Source of the DNA: Chiridota heheva | Lineage: Eukaryota > Echinodermata > Holothuroidea > Apodida > Chiridotidae | Reading direction: 5' to 3' | DNA: 64,000 bases | Assembly (NCBI GenBank): GCA_020152595.1 | Contig: JAIGNY010004497.1 | Coordinates: forward strand, 1,434,001-1,498,000 | Shown: one piece after another, positions 1-9,734 of the stretch | How the letters are laid out: every line of letters starts with the position of its first letter | How positions within the stretch are numbered: the first letter of the stretch is position 1 | Notes under the pieces: generated by a model | Seen by the model: only the letters and a program-made list of their open reading frames with translations | What the model was told of the DNA's origin: nothing | Databases searched by the model: none | Program-made: the position numbers and the translations under genes

Positions 1-324
1 GCTTCAAACTAATACAACATTTTTTTCAAAATAATAAATTCTCTCTCCAAATTCAATGATAGCAAACAAGAATAGCTCTACCTCTGTAAAAGACTTGATC
101 AATAAAAAGACAGATTGACAGTCGTCCCATGTCAGTAATGACCTTAAGTGCCTTCAGCTTGGAGTATACCAAAGACAGAAGATCAGATCTTGCTGATAAA
201 GCCAAATTTAAAAGAGAATTCAGGATGGACAGCAACATGAACTCAAGAGATTTTATTTCACAACAAAAACCAAAAAACAAGTGTATCACTAATTTCACTC
301 AACCAAATGAGAGTTTTATTCATG

Positions 325-640
325 AAATAGTCCATGAGTCCCATTTTTGTCTTTTACACCATTTCCGATGCACTCAAAAATTGTTATTTTTATTTATGAA
401 ATAGTCCGTGAGTCCCATTTTTGTCTTTTATACCATTTCCGATGCACTCAAAATTGTTATTTTTATCTATCAAGTCTTCATGGCTATCTCTCAATCAGCC
501 CAATAAACAAGGGGATCTTTGACAGATGCACTCAAAATTGTTATTTTTATATATGAAATAGTCTATGAGTCCCATTTTTGTCTTTTACACCATTTCCAAA
601 GCACTCAAAATTGTTACTAATTATGAAATAGACTTGAATT
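325..640. repeat. ~73-bp tandem repeat, about 3-4 imperfect copies
   Basis: Copies begin GAAATAGTCCATGAGTCCC at about 325, 398 and 555, with a partial at 625. Each runs through a CATTTCCGATGCACTCAAAA segment. A ~55-bp insertion (about 469-525) interrupts the second copy. Confidence 0.85.
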
Positions 641-649
641 TTTGTCGTT

Positions 650-1135
650 ACCAAGTACTGATACAATAGATCTTCAATTGGCTATCTCTCAATCAGCAAT
701 AAACAAGGGTACTGATACAAAGATTTGAATTGCGCATTACAAGTACTGATACAACAGACTTGAATTGCGCGTTACAAGTACTGATACAATAGTTTGTTTG
801 TTTGTTTGATGAGGTCTTAACGGCACCACGACAACGAAGGTCAAATTGTGCCTGAGAGGTCAGATCATTTTAGAGGTAGTAAGGAAAGAGACCAGGGGAA
901 GAATGAGAGAAATTCAAGAACAAAAGCCAGAAAGCTGTGATCGAGAGAGGAGGTGCATGGTGACTTAAATTGCACGTTTCAAGTACTGATACAATAGACT
1001 TGAATTGCGCGTTACAAGTACTGATACAATAGACTTGAATTGCGCGTTACAAGTACTGATACAATAGACTTGAATGCGCGTTACAAGTACTGATACAATA
1101 GACTTGAATTGCGCGTTACAAGTACTGATACAATA
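650..1135. repeat. 35-bp minisatellite split by a LINE tail
   Basis: The unit is CAAGTACTGATACAATAGAC followed by TTGAATTGCGCGTTA. Copies lie at about 650-790 and 970-1135. Between them sits the LINE 3' tail at 789-965, so the array was already tandem when the retroelement landed. Confidence 0.88.
789..965 (-). mobile_element. LINE 3' tail, RNase H-type family
   Basis: Begins GTTTGTTTGTTTGATGAGG and continues TTAACGGCACCACGACAACG. The same end occurs at 15255, 42165 and 42254 (minus) and in plus orientation at about 40975. Orientation is inferred from the coding copies at 27.3-27.9 kb and 40.3 kb, whose 3' ends are CATCAACAAA followed by AAAC repeats. Confidence 0.75.
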
Positions 1136-2122
1136 AGATATACATCTTACTTAAAACGTCATTTCTCCATGTATGAAGTATTCCCTTGTCAAACCAACAA
1201 ACCTAAAACTCTCTTTACCAGCATAACAAATTCCAATACACACAATTCAAACAGCTCAATCAAGCCCATGTGATCTTCACCCAATTATATCTATTCAAGC
1301 AGGTTATCAGCAGGATCTGATCTGATTCCTCTCTGTCAATCCCAAGTCATGATGACGCATTCACAATGTAGTCTGCACAATTCTGCCTGACATTTCAATG
1401 GCAAGCAACAACTTCCTTATTGGAAGAAATTGATAATAGCTGCATGAAATCTTATTTTCCATCTCTAAGAATCATTTCCATAACAACAAATGAAAATTTT
1501 TATAATAATAATAATTCTCTTATTTCTTTCCAAAACTATCCGCAAAGGAGCTTAATTACTTAATCTGTGGGGATGCAATATTCCCTCAATATATGTTAAC
1601 AGGAAAGCACTGCTCAGTATTATCTTGAGCTAGAAACAGATGATGTAAAAGTCTTATGCAAATTCAGCTAAGTATGCCCAGAAGACAATGTTTGTATTTT
1701 AGCACAGAAATGCACTTGCACCATTTCTTTCGCAAGGCATTTACAGGTTTTGCGATGTTGTCTCTGGGATCTTAAAGTCTGCGAATACCGCATACGGGTA
1801 GAAAGAAAGACACATTGGTTATTATGCAACACCAAGTTAAATGCACATCAGAATTAATGCCAGCTGCAGCTATAAATAAAAACAAAATATCAATTTTCTT
1901 TTTCTTTTTCACAAAATGATAATTTCAAATAGAAGGATTCCCAACATATTAAAGTTAAAAATGTAAAACAAAGGAAATAAACAAATGCAAACAAAACAGA
2001 TTTTGAAAAATAATAATAATCCATTCTCATGCAAATGTTATTACATTGCACGGTAGGAAGCAGTTATCTGTTAGCGAAGATTAATGAGTGCCATGCAGGT
2101 AACTATCGTAGTAAAATAAAAC

Positions 2123-2551
2123 CTGCGGAGTCCGTTGAGGGAGTGCTCTTTGGTCGTTTTAGATTCTGCTTCTCCTGCAGTGCTCTAAAATTATCGTATC
2201 CTTCATCTTTTAACTTATCGATTTCTGAATCTTCAATATTTTCATAGCTTTGTTGTATGGGTGCACTGTGCCTGGGCGGTGTCGGTGAGTGCCTGGGCGG
2301 TGTCGGTGAGTGCCTGGGCGGTGGCGGTGAGTGCCTGGGCGGTGCGGTGAGTGCCTGGGTGGTGTCGGTGAGTGCCTGGGTGGTGTCGGTGAGTGCCTGG
2401 GTGGTGTCGGTGAGTGCCTGGGTGGTGTCGGTGAAAGTTGGCGTGCGGTGTCGTATAAGGTGGGTGTTTTCCTTTTTGTGACCTCAGGGGATTTGGAGGG
2501 GTTGGAGGGATCAGTGGTTGGTGGATTCAGGAGTTTTGTTCCCCTGATTGC
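2123..2551 (-). CDS. Shc: Shc CH1 exon with in-frame 7-residue proline repeat; one-base deletion breaks the frame
   Basis: After a TTCACTCCAG acceptor, phase 0 gives AIRGTKLLNPPTTDPSNPSK, then SPEVTKRKTPTLYDTARQ, then repeats of SPTPPRH (21 bp each). Eight units are present. Seven are 21 bp, but the one at 2331-2350 is 20 bp, shifting the frame. If the shift is ignored, the original frame resumes beyond the repeat as SAPIQQSYENIEDSEIDKLK and DEGYDNFRALQEKQNLKRPK, with no stop until just past 2123. The Y-E-N and Y-D-N motifs are further possible Grb2 sites. The 3' boundary is uncertain: CAG|GTTTTA at 2123/2122 is a weak donor. The deletion may be an assembly or sequencing error or a real frameshift allele. 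Confidence 0.72.
2269..2436 (-). repeat. 21-bp coding minisatellite (SPTPPRH), 8 units
   Basis: Plus-strand unit GTGCCTGGGYGGTGTCGGTGA. Four units on the left have CTGGGC and four on the right have CTGGGT. Unit three has GGCG for GTCG, and unit four is 20 bp long. The array is nested inside the Shc CH1 exon, and its unit length of seven codons would preserve the frame. Confidence 0.95.
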
Positions 2552-5054
2552 CTGGAGTGAAATCGTCTTGCTGAAAACGTGCAAAACAAGCAGTTTTTCT
2601 ATATTTCATCAATCAATTCTTCATTAAAGCTGGAAAGATTCTAATGATTTTTCACAAATTCTCCTTCAATTTTAACATAAGTTTAAAGTGATCACTATGA
2701 CAATGATTAATTAATCAATATAAGACAAAAGATATTCAAAGAATGATTCAAAGAATGATTCAAATGATTCAAAATGACAATAGGAAAACACACAATTGAT
2801 CTTTCATGACAAAACTGGGGAAATATTCTTTTACTTTTTTTTACAGAAGTTGAAGGAAAACTAATTTTTTCTTTGTGACGTCACAAACTTGCAAAAAGCT
2901 CCATTATTACAGTAATGTCTTAAAATTAAAAATTTAACAACATGATAAGATTTTGGCCTATTTTGATGAAAATTCTTGCTGTTTTTATGGCATATAGCAT
3001 ATTTCCTTCCAATTAAGCTCAAGTTGTTGATAATTTATATATCCATATATCTTTTATATAATATAAAAAACTACTGGACTTTTCTTAGACTCAAGAAAAC
3101 TTTAAAATGTTTTGCAAAGAGCCGAGATTAAATAAAAGCATAACACTTCTTCGGGGTACAGCCAGCTTCACTTATTCAGGATAATACACCCACCGCAATA
3201 GGCTCAGTAACTTAAATAATGAAAAGATAAAAATCACAGTGTCCTAAATAAACTGCAAAACACAGATCTTGTACAAGGAAAAACATCCTATTACTGTTTT
3301 TGGTTATGCTAAAATATTTTCAAAAATAATAATAATGCAACAATTACATTCAAGATATAATGATGGAATCCCAATTATTGTACCATCTTTGATATGTTGG
3401 TCCTGCAGTTGTATGGCATTTATTGATAAATATTCAGATGATTAAGATTAGTGAGTAAAAATGTGGTGCTGTTTTCATTTGCAGAGAGTGCATCGATATA
3501 TGATTTGAATATTCTGGATTGGATTGGCAAAAAAAACTATATCATTATAGAGTGTTAAAAACACTATATCATTAGAGAGTGTTAAAACTTTGTAGTATAA
3601 ACTGCTTTTATTTTCAAAATGGAATTCTATTGTCAAAATGGACTGGAATAAAGCCAACACATTACCAATATACACCGCTTTTGGTACTGAATAAACTCTG
3701 TACCAGAATAGCTAACAGACTTTTTGCTTGCTATTCTGGTACAAAGTTTATTATGTCATAAAAAAAAGGAGTATAATGGTGATGTGAACGCTTTATTGCA
3801 GTCCATTTTGACAATAGAAATCCATTTTGAAAATAGAAGCTGTTGATAACAATTGGCGTGTCAGAGACTAAAGATGCAAGTCTACCGTGTTCATAGACTA
3901 AAGATGCAAGTCTACAATGTTAATATTTTACGATCATCTAATATTGTCTGATTAGATAGGTATCTTATTGTGCATTAAAAACAAGCATATAAGTGCATAG
4001 ATTTAAGTACATTGTTTGGAATGTTATCCCCAATAAGGAAAACCTTATATATTTCTGGAAGAATGAAACAACATTAGCTGACCTTCTTTCACATCTGTAC
4101 AAACCTTCAAAACAGTCAATAATTGTACAAATTTGGAATTTTCAGGCCCTAAATGCTATTTCATGATGCATAACCCAACAGACTGCTCTATTCCTTATGT
4201 GAATCTTTCATTTTCATCCTCTACCAGCATGAAGAGCAGCCACTTCATTTTCAGAGATTTTGAATTATTGGGCTGTTGTAGATATTTATACCTTTTTCAC
4301 TGGCTAAATTTAGAAAGGAATTCAAAAAATTATGGAACGATTTGAGTATTGGCAATCATACATCACAATTGATAATCAAATCCGAACAAACTTTGATAGA
4401 ACTAAAACAGTCAACAACAATTCCGTTGGACTAAAGCTGTTCTTCTCAGAAAAGAACATTTCCAATACTACATTATAATGTACACATCAGCACACTTTTA
4501 TAAAATAAAAGAGTGGGTTTGATTTTGTTGAGAGTAAAATGAGTGGGCTTACTTTTATCTATTAGATGTACCATTATGCTTTTACGACATGTCTAAGTAC
4601 CCTTCTGGATTGTCAGGAAATGAGTGGCTTTCCCCCCAATCTTTTGCCAGTATTTTACATATTCATATCTAGTTCATTAATAAGAGGGTTTGACAAATCA
4701 ACCTGGAAGTAGTTGGACAATTGGGCACTTTCACTGTGTCTAGTTGTCTTACTCACGTTTTGTGTATACATGTGACACAAACTAGAAAACTGGTTTGCAA
4801 CAGGAAGACTAAATAAAATAGAATATCTACATAGGTATGACTTTTGATTGTTACAGTGGAGCTAGATGTGGTTTAATTGATCTTCAGTTAATGGAATACA
4901 ATTGGAAGTGATTGAAACAGTCAAAGACATTTGTTTTCAATCAAAAAATTATACCTAATTCATTTGATTTATACTAACAAAACACATGTACTTCTTAAAT
5001 CTCTTTTCTATATGATACATACAAATAATGAAAACAACATCCCTGAATACTTAC
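2552..5054 (-). other. Shc intron between exons 5055-5312 and 2123-2551
   Basis: Apart from the MITE at 3592-3846 and a short tandem of CATAGACTAAAGATGCAAG near 3891-3915, 2552-3590 and 3850-5054 are AT-rich unique sequence in which I see no exon or RNA gene. Confidence 0.6.
3592..3846. mobile_element. Fold-back MITE (family M2), copy 1
   Basis: The two ends are long inverted repeats: the left arm runs from AAACTGCTTTTATTTTCAAA through ATTGTCAAAATGGACTGG, and the right arm is its reverse complement, ending GAAAATAGAAGCTGTT. The centre carries a second inverted pair around GCTATTCTGGTACA. A second copy lies at 14058-14301. It lies in the intron downstream of the 5055-5312 exon. Confidence 0.85.
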
Positions 5055-5312
5055 GCAATGGCGCAGGACTGTGACCTGGTTCATCGCTGCCAGGAGACCT
5101 CGGAAACCACTATTTGACGTTCCATCAAGGTCAATCAAGGGACCCGCAGGAGCGTGGTACGGAGGTGGTGGGTTCCTCGTGTTAGGTTGTGGTGCCCCTC
5201 CTCTGTTGTCATAGGTTGCTGGGGGGTATCTGTGGAGATGTGATGGTGAGTCTGGCGATGTTGAGATGGGTGGAGACTGTGGTGTTTTGAGGGAAGCGTA
5301 TGGATTTGGCGG
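5055..5312 (-). CDS. Shc: Shc exon, proline-rich CH1 linker with YDN and clathrin-box-like motif
   Basis: This 258-nt exon (86 codons, phase 0 to 0) is proline and serine rich and starts PPNPYASLKTPQSPP. ATYDNRGG offers a Y-x-N site of the kind Grb2 SH2 binds when phosphorylated, a possible counterpart of human Y317 (SYVNV). PPPPYHAP is a polyproline segment. LIDLD fits the clathrin-box consensus (L-phi-x-phi-D/E); vertebrate Shc instead carries an adaptin-binding motif in CH1, so this is inference. The acceptor is TCAATAG|CC and the donor is TGC|GTAAGT. Identity rests on phase continuity and composition, because CH1 is poorly conserved in sequence. Confidence 0.8.
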
Positions 5313-5379
5313 CTATTGAAAGAAAGGCAAATGAAATAGAATATCATATGGTGACAATTTAAGTTAAAATCTGTATTCG

Positions 5380-5600
5380 AGCCATGAAGGTCCATCCAGT
5401 TGGTGCTTATCCATGGTATCCTTGCTGTACGCAGATGAGAGTACATGACTCCCCCTGGACTGGACACCAGCCCATCGCAGGTCAACTCCCAAGCAGTAAT
5501 GGTACTCATATTACAGCTTAGTGAACTGGAACAAATAGAGTAAAAGACAAAATGCAAAACTCGTGGTGGAAATCAAAGCCGGTACCTTTCTGCTGCATTA
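5380..5600 (-). mobile_element. tRNA-derived SINE (family S1), degenerate copy
   Basis: Read on the minus strand it has the S1 body (CTGTAATATGAGTACC, GGGGGAGTCATGTACTCTCA, ATAAGCACCA, CCTTCATGGCTC) in the same order as the copies at 9965 and 46915. The tRNA-like head is decayed (TTTGATTTCCACCACG near 5570). It lies just inside the intron preceding exon 5055-5312 in the transcript. Confidence 0.82.
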
Positions 5601-6076
5601 CATATTGTGTGAAGAATCTAAGAGATAACATACAACTGAACACACTCATATCCCTTTAAAGGATAAGCGGTCGAACATGTTAATTTACATAAAAACTAGA
5701 AACGACATTTAAAGGAGCAAACTGATACAGAAAGTATTGAAAATATTTTTTTTCAAGGAACTTTACATTTGTGAGGATTCACATTATACAAACCTTTGCA
5801 TATATCATTACACTTTTTTATTAATATTTTGAGACCAAAACCACTGGATATGGCAGCAAAGAGTAAAACATAGTGGAGATTTACCATCCAAAGAAAAGGT
5901 TGATTAATTTTGATCAAATTGATCAACAATTTTTAGAGTGTAAGATTGGTGTCGTGTCACGCTTTTGTATTAGGTTTTGTACAGGAATCAAACTTGTGAC
6001 AAATTTGGCACTCAATACTTCATAAACAGAACAAAATAGCAAAGAAGTTTCTTCAACATTGAGTTTTGTCTTTTTG

Positions 6077-6890
6077 TCTTCTATTATTCTTGTCTTCTAT
6101 CATTCTTCTGTCTTCTATCATTCTTCTGTCTTCTATCATTCTTCTGTCTTCTATCATTCTTTGTCTTCTATCATTCTTGTCTTCTATCATTCTTCTGTCT
6201 TCTATCATTTTTGTCTTCTATAATTCCTCTGTCTTCTATCATTCTTCTGTCTTCTATCTTCTATAATTCCTCTGTCTTCTATCATTCTTCTGTCTTCTAT
6301 CATTCCTCTGTCTTCTATCATTCTTCTGTCTTCTATCATTCTTCTGTCTTCTATCATTCTTCTGTCTTCTATCATTCTTCTGTCTTCTATCATTCTTCTG
6401 TCTTCTATCATTCTTCTGTCTTCTATCATTCTTCTGTCTTCTATCATTCTTCTGTCTTCTATCATTCTTCTGTCTTCTATCATTCTTCTGTCTTCTATCA
6501 TTCTTCTGTCTTCTATCATTCTTTCATCTTCTATCATTCTTCTGTCTTCTATCATTCTTCTGTCTTCTATCATTCCTCTGTCTTCTATCATTCTTCTGTC
6601 TTCTATCATTCTTCTGTCTTCTATCATTCTTCTGTCTTCTATCATTCTTTCATCTTCTATCATTCTTCTGTCTTCTATCATTCTTCTGTCTTCTATCATT
6701 CCTCTGTCTTCTATCATTCCTCTGTCTTCTATCATTCTTCTGTCTTCTATCATTCTTCTATCATTCTTCTGTCTTCTATCATTCTTTCATCTTCTATCAT
6801 TCTTCTGTCTTCTATCATTCTTCTGTCTTCTATCATTCCTCTGTCTTCTATCATTCTTCTGTCTTCTATCATTCTTTCGTCTTCTTCCTT
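6077..6890. repeat. 18-bp minisatellite, about 44 units
   Basis: Plus-strand unit TTCTGTCTTCTATCATTC, with frequent CCTCTG and TTTCATC variants. The unit length is six codons, so several frames stay open, but the reads (SSVFYH or MIEDRR repeats) have no flanking coding context. The transcribed strand of Shc carries the purine-rich complement. Confidence 0.97.
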
Positions 6891-7034
6891 CTTCTTCTTC
6901 CTTGTTTGTCCGTCTAGATGTTGATTCAAGCCCTATCAATGAAAGCTACTATTGCCATACAAGTCTGACTGAAGTAATTATTTAATATTAAATCCTAATA
7001 CTCTTAACAGAGGGATATAAAGCTGCAACCTTAC

Positions 7035-7212
7035 CATAACCCCATTGACTTGCATATATTGTCCAGGTTGTAATTGCGGGGGAGCTGATGGATCAGGGGA
7101 CATGGCACCAGGGGGACCGTGACCATTGCCATCAAGCTTACTAATGTCATTGTAATACTCTGGGTCTTCACCCCATGCTGATTCACCCTCTCCAAAGATT
7201 GGCTCAGCAAAT
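7035..7212 (-). CDS. Shc: Shc exon, start of CH1 linker with YYND Grb2-binding motif
   Basis: This 178-nt exon (one base completing Lys, then 59 codons, ending in phase 0) starts FAEPIFGEGESAWGEDPEYY followed by NDISKLDGNG. Human SHC1 has GSAW, an acidic run and then DHQYYND, where Y239 and Y240 are phosphorylated. The SAW and acidic-YYND layout is conserved here, so this is the start of CH1 and a likely Grb2 docking site. The rest is Pro, Gly and Gln rich (PPGAMSPDPSAPPQ), as expected of a disordered linker. The acceptor is AACAAACAG and the donor is ATG|GTAAGG. Confidence 0.94.
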
Positions 7213-7377
7213 CTGTTTGTTTATGAAAGAAACATCAACAAATAAATTCAAAGAATGTACATGTACATACATCATCATCCAAATGCAGTTTCACTTAAAA
7301 TCTACCAAAAACCATTATAATAGAAAATTTTCATCGAAATCAATTAAAACATTGATAGTTTGCAGCATTTTTAAATC

Positions 7378-7680
7378 TCAGGCATCGACTTGCATATTTT
7401 TAACCTCGGGCACCAATTTACATATTTTTAACCTCGAGCATCGATTTGCATATTTTTACCCTCGGACATCGATTTGCGTATTTTTAACCTCCGGCATCAA
7501 TTTGCATATTTTTAACCTCGGGCACAATTTGCATATTTTTAACCTCAGGCATCAATTTGCATATTTTTAACCTCGGGCACAATTTGCATATTTTTAACCC
7601 CAGGCATCAATTTGCATATTTTTAACCTCACGCATCAATTTGCATATTTTTAACCCCAGGCATCAATTTGCATATTTTTT
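7378..7680. repeat. 28-bp minisatellite, about 10 units
   Basis: The unit is CAATTTGCATATTTTTAACC followed by TCGGGCAT, with 27-bp variants. It starts about 165 bp upstream (transcript sense) of the acceptor of exon 7035-7212. Confidence 0.95.
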
Positions 7681-8156
7681 AATATAAGTTTTATGATGTA
7701 CCACAAGGGGACATATTCCTTTGTTTTTTAAAGGTCTATCATAATTCTTTGAAATAATGCAGCAAATTCTGATCTAGACTTGAGTCTTTGTTATGCCCAT
7801 AATTCTAGCAGGCATAGATTTTCCAACCATTTTCAGTGACTAAGATTTAGGAAAGAAATTGAGAGATTACATCAAGATTTTGACCTAAATTTTTTTTATC
7901 AAGATTCATGACTAGATCTCTTTCATGTAAATTTTTATGGGGTCAGAGAGGGGGTGAGCATGTTTTTAGGAGTACAACAATTTCGTAGGAGAGAAAGGTC
8001 CATTGTTATTTGTTGCAATTCAAACATTTGGTGAATTTTTCTTGCTATTTGTTTGAAATGAGATTACTTTCCAAGAGTGATTCATTGATGAACTCATAAA
8101 GGTTTTATCCACATCAATCCTTGTCTTTTTGTCTGTACTATATTTACATAATTATC

Positions 8157-8232
8157 TTTATTATTATTAATATTATTAACATTATTATTATTATTATTAT
8201 CATTAATATTATTATTATTATTATTATTAATA

Positions 8233-8263
<31 letters not shown>

Positions 8264-8391
8264 TATCATTTTTATTAATATTATTATTATCATCATTATC
8301 ATTATCATTATTATTATTAATATTATTATTAGTAGTGTTATTATTATCATTATCATTAGTATTATTATAATTAGTATTATTATTTATTAAA
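8157..8391. repeat. (ATT)n/(ATC) microsatellite
   Basis: Imperfect ATT repeats with interspersed ATC and AGT. The surrounding intron (7681-8156 and 8392-9607) shows nothing else recognisable. Confidence 0.95.
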
Positions 8392-9607
8392 TAATTTGTG
8401 TACAGTGCTCACTTCTACACAACAAATATGCAATCAGTGGTACTTTATATACTCTATATACTTAAAAACAACTAAACTGAATACAAAAAACATTTTTAAT
8501 GAAAAACATTATGAAAAAGATGAGTTTTTAATTTCTTTTGAAAATGCTAAAATAATTCATAATCATGCTTACTTTTGTACACTTTTCAATGTACACAAAC
8601 AAAGTATATTCAATATAGTGAGAAAGAAACTAAAAGAAAGTGTTGCTCAGATTAGTTTGCAATCAAGATTTTGTACTTCAAAGATGTAATTGACGAGGAT
8701 TAGGTTTAGGTTTATAACTCTCATTGGAGTATTTATGCCAAGAAGCCCATGGCCGTTTTATTAACCAGTTGTGGAGCACTGGTTGGAGACCCACCAAAAA
8801 TGAAACCCGGGATACTAGGTTGGGGAAGTCAAAACTTTACAGCACTGCCATGGAGGGTCTTATCCCCCTATCAAAGATTCTTTGTTTTTTGAAAATTAGT
8901 ATCCACAACCTGAATGATTCATCTTCAAACTTTAGCTATCTTCCTTGATATATAAATTTTATATTCAAAATACAAGTTTCTAAACTATAACAGATGTCTT
9001 TGCTACATAATATTTTGTAAACAACCTTCAACAATGTCTTTGTTATCACACAGTACCAAAAGATGCAAACCACATCATTGCTTAAAAATCAAATTAACAT
9101 CTGAATATAAAAAAATTGCATTGGAATATGAATCATGGCAAAAAGCAATGTTAATGCATTTTAAACTAATCTGTTTGATACTCTTAATGAATTCACCAAT
9201 CGAATTCACCAATCTGATTCTCCAATCAATAACTGACATCACCGTTAACTCTCAAGAGAACAAAATCAGTTAAAGTCATCAAACTGTAGCTTGATTTGTT
9301 TTCCATTTTGGCACATTCTTAGCTGTTTAAACAAATTTAATGGTTTTTCTCATCAATTGTAATCTTTTATCGTTATACAAGATCAACAAATCATATAACA
9401 AGATCTTATCACATTCTGGGAGAACAATTATTTATACATATGATGAGGACTTAAATCAGATCGGTCTGAAATACAGCAAGAGCACCATGAGTGGGTACTG
9501 GTTGCAGATCACCATCTTTAGCCCGATGGTTTTCCATTCTGGTCTATCTTGGATGTCCCTTTGTTACTCTACATATTACGACTAAAAGGTTGCAGCGCTT
9601 GACTTAC

Positions 9608-9734
9608 TTGTCAGGAGCATTGAATGCCTGTGGAGGGTTCTTCAGATAATCTTTAAACCTGATTTCAAAAGCCTGCCCGACAGTGGTGATGACATCTTGG
9701 GCGAGACCCCCCAGGCACTCAAGAACATGGCAAG
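9608..9734 (-). CDS. Shc: Shc exon, PTB C-terminal helix ([15 protein letters not shown])
   Basis: This 127-nt exon encodes [20 protein letters not shown], then [20 protein letters not shown] and PD, ending two bases into a Lys codon. Human SHC1 reads ACHILECPEGLAQDVISTIG and QAFELRFKQYLRNPP, so this is the most conserved part found. The phenylalanine in QAF is the equivalent of human F198, needed for peptide binding. The acceptor is GCTTCCAG and the donor is GTAAGT. It closes the PTB domain. Confidence 0.97.

Larger units (their letters stand above)
1..2122 (-). other. Shc intron or flank, left edge; SH2 exons not reached
   Basis: It holds a ~73-bp repeat (325-640), a 35-bp minisatellite (about 650-1135) and a LINE tail inside the latter. 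From 1136 to 2122 I see only unique AT-rich sequence. I looked on the minus strand for the SH2 signature (W-F-H-G, F-L-V-R-E) and found nothing. Confidence 0.6.
5313..7034 (-). other. Shc intron between exons 7035-7212 and 5055-5312
   Basis: It contains the S1 SINE (5380-5600) and the 18-bp minisatellite (6077-6890). The ~470 bp between them (5601-6076) shows nothing recognisable. Confidence 0.7.

Noticed and set aside
1741..1800. Possible SH2 or terminal Shc exon
   Set aside because: The minus-strand reading lacks any SH2 motif, and a stop follows shortly.
6205..6924. MIEDRR and SSVFYH repeat frames
   Set aside because: They come from an 18-bp minisatellite open on both strands; the ends run into unique sequence without coding signals.
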